A program made the translations under genes and the position numbers. From Mycolicibacterium pulveris (GTDB taxonomy: Bacteria; Actinomycetota; Actinomycetes; Mycobacteriales; Mycobacteriaceae), in contig NZ_AP022599.1 of assembly GCF_010725725.1 (NCBI RefSeq), positions 4,898,001-4,962,000 on the forward strand: a DNA stretch of 64,000 nucleotides, in the 5' to 3' direction. Below the pieces are notes generated by a model, which searched no databases, was not told where the DNA came from, and saw nothing but the letters and a program-made list of their open reading frames with translations. Within the stretch, counting starts at the first letter, position 1; the number at the start of each line of letters is the position of its first letter. Below are positions 59,403 through 64,000 of this stretch, one piece after another.

Positions 59403-60716
59403 TCAAACCTGTTGGGACGCAAGCTGCTTTGCTCCCGCGCAGATGCGGGCGATGGCAGCTGCGGCGAGGAAACCTCCCATGGTGACCAGGCCGGTGAGGT
59501 CGCCTAGGCCGTTCTTGGCGAGGAGCACGAGAACCACGCCCGCGATGACGATGAGGACGCCGGCAACGGTCGACCGGGCACCGGTGGCCGCAACGGGCGC
59601 ATCCCACCACGGGAGTGGACGATGCTCAAGCGGCGAGAGCGACACGAACATCGCGAACATCACGACCGCGAACACCACGGCCCGCAGGGCGAGTATCGCC
59701 CAGAAGTACGGCGCATCAACGTTATACGCGTCAAACCCGAGGGCATGGAGGGTGAACGTGGCCACCGCGATCGCGGGGATGTGCCACAGGTAGAGGGTCA
59801 TCGCTCCCCCGTTGCCCATCGCAACCAGGTACCAGATGCGGGGCCGCTCAGCCCACTTCCCGATCGCCTTTGCGGCGGCCACAAACAGGAACGACATCCA
59901 CGTGCAGTGCAACGCGAGCAGCAGCGTCGGCGGTGAGACGTTGGAGACCCGCTCCGTGCCGGTGACCACGAGCGAGACGTCGTAGGGTCCGGCGGCCGCG
60001 AGCACGGATTGTGCGGCGAACGCGGATACGGCGGCGATGAGTGCGGTGCGCGGCCCGACCAGGTGTCGTGCGTACGCCACGCCGATCACCATCGGGATCA
60101 GCCAGACAAACACGAAGTTGGCGATGCCCGCCATCGGCTCGCCCACGGCGAAGCGGAGCGCGTCGAACGCCGCGGAAATGGCGATCAGCGCGCCGACGGC
60201 GAAAGCGACGGTGCGGCCGGTCGACATGCGGGTCAGCGCTGGGACGAAGGCCAGCACGACGAGGTACACCCCGAGGAACCACAGCAGCGCCACGCACTCT
60301 CGGCCGATGCGGACGGCGGAGTCGGCGCCGAGAAGCTGATACGTCACCAGGACGCCGATCGAGCACGCCGCGAGATACCAGAAGACGGGTCGGCATAGCC
60401 GTTGCGCCCTCCTGACCAGCCAGGTGCCCCACGACGAGCCTGGATGCCAGCCGTAGGCGCCTGCGGCCCCGCCGGCCAGGAAGAACAGCGGCATGACCTG
60501 GACGATCCAGGTGATCGGTGCGATTGCCGGTATCTCCCCGAGCAGGTTGCCGATCCGCAGGCCGGTGTCATCGATGGTGGCGAGCAGCAGGGCGCAATGC
60601 CCGAACATCACCACCACCAGTGCGGCGAGCCGGGCGACGTCGACGGCGCGGTCGCGGTCGGCAGGCGTTTCGGCCGCCACCTTGCCGACAGCGGACCCGG
60701 ACCTGGTGGGTGTCAT
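59403..60716 (-). CDS. Acyltransferase family 3 (OafA/YrhL-like) membrane protein
   Basis: A 437-residue protein with about ten transmembrane segments. The start after ATG 60716 is RAVDVARLAALVVVMFGHCA, where the His near the first helix is the family's catalytic region; later blocks are MPLFFLAGGAAGAYGW and TLYLWHIPA. It would acetylate or acylate a surface carbohydrate or lipid. It lies alone between the relic tRNA fragment and intact tRNA-Pro, which suggests it came with a mobile element. A hairpin GGCCG-AAG-CGGCC (59372-59384) follows the stop. Confidence 0.88.
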   Translation of the reverse strand: MTPTRSGSAVGKVAAETPADRDRAVDVARLAALVVVMFGHCALLLATIDDTGLRIGNLLGEIPAIAPITWIVQVMPLFFLAGGAAGAYGWHPGSSWGTWLVRRAQRLCRPVFWYLAACSIGVLVTYQLLGADSAVRIGRECVALLWFLGVYLVVLAFVPALTRMSTGRTVAFAVGALIAISAAFDALRFAVGEPMAGIANFVFVWLIPMVIGVAYARHLVGPRTALIAAVSAFAAQSVLAAAGPYDVSLVVTGTERVSNVSPPTLLLALHCTWMSFLFVAAAKAIGKWAERPRIWYLVAMGNGGAMTLYLWHIPAIAVATFTLHALGFDAYNVDAPYFWAILALRAVVFAVVMFAMFVSLSPLEHRPLPWWDAPVAATGARSTVAGVLIVIAGVVLVLLAKNGLGDLTGLVTMGGFLAAAAIARICAGAKQLASQQV

Positions 60717-60923
60717 GCGATCAGGATGCCGCGCCGTATGCGACCACGGAATGAGTAGTACTACGCGAGTCGCCGCGCAACACTCCGCGGTAGCGACATG
60801 TTGGGGACGCCTCAGCGACACCGAAACCGCTGGACGCGGCCGTGCCGTTGGGGCGCGAAACCATAAGAGACCACCAAGTCTGCAGGCGCCCCCTGCGTGC
60901 GCAGAAAGTGCCTCTGACCTGCG

Positions 60924-60997
60924 TCGGGCTGACAGGATTTGAACCTGCGACCACTTGACCCCCAGTCAAGTGCGCTACCAAACTGCGCCACAGCCCG
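60924..60997 (-). tRNA. tRNA-Pro (anticodon GGG)
   Basis: A 74-base tRNA: acceptor CGGGCTG pairs with CAGCCCG, the anticodon stem CTTGA/TCAAG encloses the loop CTGGGGG (anticodon GGG), and the T arm is GCAGG-TTCAAAT-CCTGT. The discriminator base is A. CCA is not encoded. Its 3' end faces the acyltransferase islet. Confidence 0.95.
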
Positions 60998-61031
60998 GAC
61001 GCCGCCGCGATCAGCGGCAGCGGTCGAAAGC

Positions 61032-61985
61032 CTACCGCAGAGCGCTGGGCTCGCCCCAACCCACCGTCGCCGTCGTCGCCGTGTCCGCGGCCACCTCCGG
61101 CGTCTGCTCCACGGGCACGAACCGGGGTGCGCGCGACGTGCGCCACGCCACCATGAGCAGCGTCGCCCACGCCACGGCGATCGTGGCGTACACGCCCGTC
61201 GACCACGGCCATTCGATGCCGAAGTAGTGCACCAGCTTCTGGCTGTTGGTCAGCACGATCACGCCGCCTACCGCCGTGCCCAACAGCGCGGGGCTGACAC
61301 GGCTGACCAGCCAGGCCGCGAACGGCGCCGCGACCACCCCGCCGATCGCCAGGCCCGCGACGATCGGCAGGTTCGCGATGAACTGTTCGCGCAGGCCGAC
61401 GACGAAGCCCGCCGACGCCGCGGCCGCCACCAGGAATTCCGACGCGCTCACCGACCCGATCACCGTGCGCGGCGCGGTCTTGCCCCGCGACAGCAGCGTG
61501 CTCGTCGTCACCGGCCCCCAGCCGCCACCGCCCGACGCGTCGATGAACCCGCCGAACAACCCCAACGGGCTGAGAAACCGGGCCCGATGCGGGGTCGCCC
61601 CGTGCCGCAGCACCGGCGGGTTGCGCAGCGAGAACCGCAGCACCACATAGGCGCCGATCGCCACCAGGATCGCGGCCATCAACGGCGCCGCGTGCTCGGT
61701 CGACAACGCCGACAACACCGTCGCGCCGGCGAACGCCCCGACGGCTCCGGGCACGCCGAGCTTGAGCACGATCGACCAGTCGATGTTCTTGAACCGCCAG
61801 TGCGACAGCCCGGACGCCAACGTGGTGCCCACCTCGGCGAGGTGCACCGCGGCGCTGGCCTGCGCGGCGCCGACCCCGCTGAGCACCAGCAGCGTCGTGG
61901 CGGTCACGCCGAACGCCATGCCCAGCGCGCCGTCGACCAGTTGGGCACCAACGCCGACGAACGCGAAGATCAGAAGCGAACGCAT
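61032..61985 (-). CDS. TauE/SafE-type sulfite/sulfonate exporter (paralogue 1)
   Basis: A 317-residue membrane protein of the TauE/SafE family, with two repeated halves of hydrophobic helices: FVGVGAQLVDGALGMAFGVT and FGGFIDASGGGGWGPVTTST are the characteristic Gly-rich turns of each half. It would move sulfite, sulfonate or a related anion. The ATG 61985 has no good ribosome site and lies 66 bases after a short leader ending in Cys-Cys, consistent with attenuation control. Confidence 0.88.
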   Translation of the reverse strand: MRSLLIFAFVGVGAQLVDGALGMAFGVTATTLLVLSGVGAAQASAAVHLAEVGTTLASGLSHWRFKNIDWSIVLKLGVPGAVGAFAGATVLSALSTEHAAPLMAAILVAIGAYVVLRFSLRNPPVLRHGATPHRARFLSPLGLFGGFIDASGGGGWGPVTTSTLLSRGKTAPRTVIGSVSASEFLVAAAASAGFVVGLREQFIANLPIVAGLAIGGVVAAPFAAWLVSRVSPALLGTAVGGVIVLTNSQKLVHYFGIEWPWSTGVYATIAVAWATLLMVAWRTSRAPRFVPVEQTPEVAADTATTATVGWGEPSALR

Positions 61986-62010
61986 GGGGTTCGGCAGCTT
62001 TCGACTAAGA

Positions 62011-62031
62011 GGTCATGCGCAACGCGTGACC
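62011..62031 (-). promoter_or_regulatory. Hairpin in the leader of the TauE-type gene
   Basis: GGTCACGCG and CGCATGACC (minus strand) form a nine-base stem with one mismatch around a TTG loop. It lies between the stop of the Cys-Cys leader peptide and the TauE start. It could be the attenuation or ribosome-site-masking structure. Confidence 0.45.
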
Positions 62032-62051
62032 GAAGGACTAGTGGGGCGCGG

Positions 62052-62162
62052 TCAGTTGTGCGCGCAACACCACTCGTCGAAAGCCATCAGCCGACGTGAC
62101 GGCCAGAACGGCTCCAACGCGCAGAGGGCCGACGGTGCGATGCGGAACTCGCGTTCAGCCAC
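62052..62162 (-). CDS. Short leader peptide ending in Cys-Cys; candidate cysteine-responsive attenuator
   Basis: A 36-residue reading frame from GTG 62162, preceded by GAGGGAGAC. It begins VAEREFRIAPSALCALE and ends AFDEWCCAHN, with adjacent TGT and TGC codons (62064-62069) three codons before the stop. It lies 50 bases after one TauE-type gene and 66 bases before another. Short polycysteine upstream frames are known in mycobacteria as cysteine-sensing attenuators of sulfur genes; slow decoding of the Cys codons when cysteine is scarce alters downstream expression. Sulfur transport context fits. Regulation, not the peptide, is the likely role. Confidence 0.65.
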   Translation of the reverse strand: MAEREFRIAPSALCALEPFWPSRRLMAFDEWCCAHN

Positions 62163-62212
62163 CTGTCTCCCTCTCGCGGATCGCCGGTCTTTCGGCAGCC
62201 TACCCAAGGCGT

Positions 62213-62995
62213 CTACACCGTCAGCAACCGGTACAGGCCGATTGTTCCCACGACGACGATCACCGCGCGCAACGCGTTCGGGGACAGCCGCCGCCCGTAG
62301 TGCGCGCCGAGGTAGCCGCCGATCAGCGATCCGACCGCGATCAGCCCGGCCGCCTCCCAGCTGATCCGGTCGAACGCCACGAGGATGTACGCCGCGGCCG
62401 CGACGACGTTGACCACCAGCGACAGCAGGTTCTTGGCCGCGTTCATCCGCTGCATGTCCTCGGGCAGCAGCGCGCCCATCGCGGCGATCAGCATGATGCC
62501 CTGCGCGGCGGTGAAGTAGCCGCCGTAGACGCCGATCGCGAAGGTGGCCGCCACCAGCGCCGCCATCCGCGTCGCGGACAGGTCGTCGGCGGACCGGCCG
62601 GCGGCCTCGGCGCGTCGCCGCGCATAGGCCTGAATCCGCGGGCCCACCACCACCAGTGCCAACGCTGCGACCAGCAGCACCGGCACCACCTGCTCGAACA
62701 CCGTCTCCGGCAGGTGCAGCAGCAGAAACGCGCCCAGACCCGCGCCGACGAACGAGGCGGGCAGCTGCCACGCCAGCCGTCGCCACTGCCCGCGCAGCTC
62801 GCGCCGGTACCCCCAGGTGCCCGACAGGCTGCCCGCCACCAATCCGACCGCGTTGGACATCGTCGACGTCACCGGCGGATAGCCGAGCGCCACCAGCGTC
62901 GGGAACGTGATCAGTGTGCCGGAGCCCACGAGCGCGTTGATGGCGCCGGCGCCGACGCCGGCCAACGCGATCAAGATCATGTCGACGACGGGCAC
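62213..62995 (-). CDS. TauE/SafE-type sulfite/sulfonate exporter (paralogue 2)
   Basis: A 260-residue membrane protein: LAGVGAGAINALVGSGTLIT and YPPVTSTMSNAVGLVAGSLS in the first half, FAIGVYGGYFTAAQGIMLIA and MNAAKNLLSLVVNVVAA in the second are the TauE/SafE repeats. About eight helices. GTG start at 62995. The leader peptide and TauE paralogue 1 follow on the same strand, so all three may lie on one transcript. Confidence 0.9.
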   Translation of the reverse strand: MPVVDMILIALAGVGAGAINALVGSGTLITFPTLVALGYPPVTSTMSNAVGLVAGSLSGTWGYRRELRGQWRRLAWQLPASFVGAGLGAFLLLHLPETVFEQVVPVLLVAALALVVVGPRIQAYARRRAEAAGRSADDLSATRMAALVAATFAIGVYGGYFTAAQGIMLIAAMGALLPEDMQRMNAAKNLLSLVVNVVAAAAYILVAFDRISWEAAGLIAVGSLIGGYLGAHYGRRLSPNALRAVIVVVGTIGLYRLLTV

Positions 62996-63014
62996 CGGGC
63001 CACCCTAATCCGAG

Positions 63015-63067
63015 CGATTTCGGCGCGCCGATGGACGCTCACGGGCGATGAGCGCGCCGAAATCGCC
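63015..63067. repeat. Intergenic inverted repeat, 15-base arms
   Basis: GCGATTTCGGCGCGC (63015-63029) and GCGCGCCGAAATCGC (63053-63067) are perfect complements around 23 bases. It lies between the end of der and the start of the TauE-type gene on the same strand. It could end the der transcript. No other copy was noticed in the window. Confidence 0.6.
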
Positions 63068-63080
63068 ACGGGGCAACGTG

Positions 63081-64000
63081 TCAGCGGTCGCGGCGCTTTT
63101 CCCGGACCCGCACGTTGATGCGGATGGGGCTGCCTTCGAACCCGAAGGTCTCCCGCAGCCGCCGCTCCAGGAACCGCCGGTAGCCGGCCTCGATGAACCC
63201 GGTGGTGAACAACACGAACGTCGGGGGACGCGCGGCGGCCTGGGTGGCGAACAGGATGCGCGGCTGCTTGCCGCCGCGCACCGGCGGGGGTTGCGCCGCG
63301 ACGACCTCCTTGAGGAATGTGTTCAGCCGGCCGGTCGGCACCCGGGTGTCCCACGACTGCAGCGCCCGGTCCAGCGCGGGCACCAGTTTCTGCACCGCCC
63401 GGCCGGTCTTGGCCGAGATGTTGACCCGCGGCGCCCAATGCACCTGCGCCAGCTCGCGGTCGATCTCGCGCTCCAGCAGGTAGCGGCGGTCCTCGTCGAC
63501 CAGGTCCCACTTGTTGAACGCCAGCACCAGCGCCCGGCCCGCCTCGATGACCATCGAGATCACCCGCTGGTCCTGCTCGGTCAGCGGCTGCGACGCGTCG
63601 ATCAACACGATGACCACCTCGGCCGCGTCGATCGCCCCGTGCGTGCGCACCGACGCGTAGAACTCGTGCCCGCTGGCCTGACCGACCTTGCGCCGCAGGC
63701 CCGCGGTGTCGATGAATCGCCAGAGCTTGCCGTCCATCTCGATCAACGAGTCGACCGGGTCGACCGTCGTTCCCGCCACATCGTGGACCACCGAGCGTTC
63801 GTCGCCCGCGAGCCGGTTCAGCAGCGAGCTCTTGCCCACATTCGGCTTGCCCACCAACGCAACTCGACGCGGGCCTCCCCCGCCCGACGAGAGCCCCGAC
63901 ACTTCGGGCAGCTCCTCGATGACGTTGTCGAGCAGGTCGGCCACCCCACGGCCGTGCATCGCGCTGATCGGGTGCGGTTCGCCGAGCCCCAGCGACCACA
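63081..64000 (-). CDS. der: GTPase Der (EngA), C-terminal part
   Basis: The gene continues beyond the right edge; about 306 residues are visible. The end of the first G domain ([16 protein letters not shown]) is followed by the second G domain: [20 protein letters not shown] (G1), a DTAGLR motif (G3), FNKWDLV (G4) and NISAKTG (G5). A KH-like RNA-binding domain follows, with [20 protein letters not shown]. Der works in assembly of the 50S ribosomal subunit. It is essential in most bacteria. Confidence 0.97.
   Translation of the reverse strand, partial: WSLGLGEPHPISAMHGRGVADLLDNVIEELPEVSGLSSGGGGPRRVALVGKPNVGKSSLLNRLAGDERSVVHDVAGTTVDPVDSLIEMDGKLWRFIDTAGLRRKVGQASGHEFYASVRTHGAIDAAEVVIVLIDASQPLTEQDQRVISMVIEAGRALVLAFNKWDLVDEDRRYLLEREIDRELAQVHWAPRVNISAKTGRAVQKLVPALDRALQSWDTRVPTGRLNTFLKEVVAAQPPPVRGGKQPRILFATQAAARPPTFVLFTTGFIEAGYRRFLERRLRETFGFEGSPIRINVRVREKRRDR

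Noticed and set aside
1..64000. CRISPR arrays, insertion sequences, prophage genes, rRNA
   Set aside because: No regular spaced repeats, transposase, integrase or phage structural motifs, or rRNA sequences were seen. The only integration trace is the tRNA-Pro fragment.

Overview
The window reads as chromosome of a high-GC mycobacterium, most likely a fast-growing, environmental, Mycolicibacterium-type species. The main pointers are MmpS/MmpL lipid exporters with DUF732-type secreted proteins beside them, F420/deazaflavin-type enzymes, an NDMA-type alcohol dehydrogenase, a KstR-type steroid operator, many P450s, and frequent GTG/TTG starts with 4-base ATGA/GTGA gene overlaps. No insertion sequence, prophage or CRISPR array was seen. 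No gene-free stretch is longer than about 300 bases. Assignments rest on reading sequence and recalled family features; no database search was run.

Left part (1-24 kb). It opens with a KstD-like flavoprotein plus VOC protein behind a perfect KstR-type box. Then come an ArsR/SRPBCC pair with a 28-base operator, a secreted trypsin-like protease, a fatty acid hydroxylase/sterol desaturase-like protein, a carboxylesterase, a coupled pair of SMR exporters, an MFS transporter and malQ. A PlsC-like acyltransferase/SRPBCC operon lies opposite a coupled pair of an ExxH-type diiron-like protein and a PDR-type reductase. A kinase, an F420-type LLM oxidoreductase and an NTF2 protein follow with 4-base overlaps. 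The rest is housekeeping or hypothetical genes: Nudix, DDN-like, Ndh-like, ankyrin, SGNH hydrolase, DUF732 and others.

Central catabolic block (25-44 kb). This holds ALDH, ChsH1-like and FAS1/MaoC-like hydratases, NTF2, acyl-CoA synthetase, a Rieske oxygenase, three P450s, a fused tandem CaiB/BaiF CoA-transferase, FadR-type GntR, SDR, two PF04909 amidohydrolases (one with its metal ligands replaced), a Rieske ferredoxin and an NDMA-type alcohol dehydrogenase. It looks like a pathway that oxygenates a cyclic or branched lipid-like substrate, activates it with CoA and shortens it. Three of its divergent promoters share an A/T-rich motif. The substrate cannot be read from sequence.

Export and stress block (44-59 kb). 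A TetR gene with a 20-base perfect palindrome separates it from the third P450. It then runs through mmpS-mmpL-DUF732-DUF5078 overlapping genes, a second mmpL, a PAS protein, OsmC with an OhrR-like operator, hemerythrin, a two-domain universal stress protein, and a DUF1214/sulfotransferase/TetR operon.

Right end (59-64 kb). An intact tRNA-Pro(GGG) and a 45-base copy of its 3' half flank an acyltransferase-3 gene, which looks like a relic integration site. Beyond lie two TauE/SafE sulfite-exporter-type genes with a 36-codon leader ending in Cys-Cys between them (a probable cysteine-responsive attenuator), and the 3' part of der.
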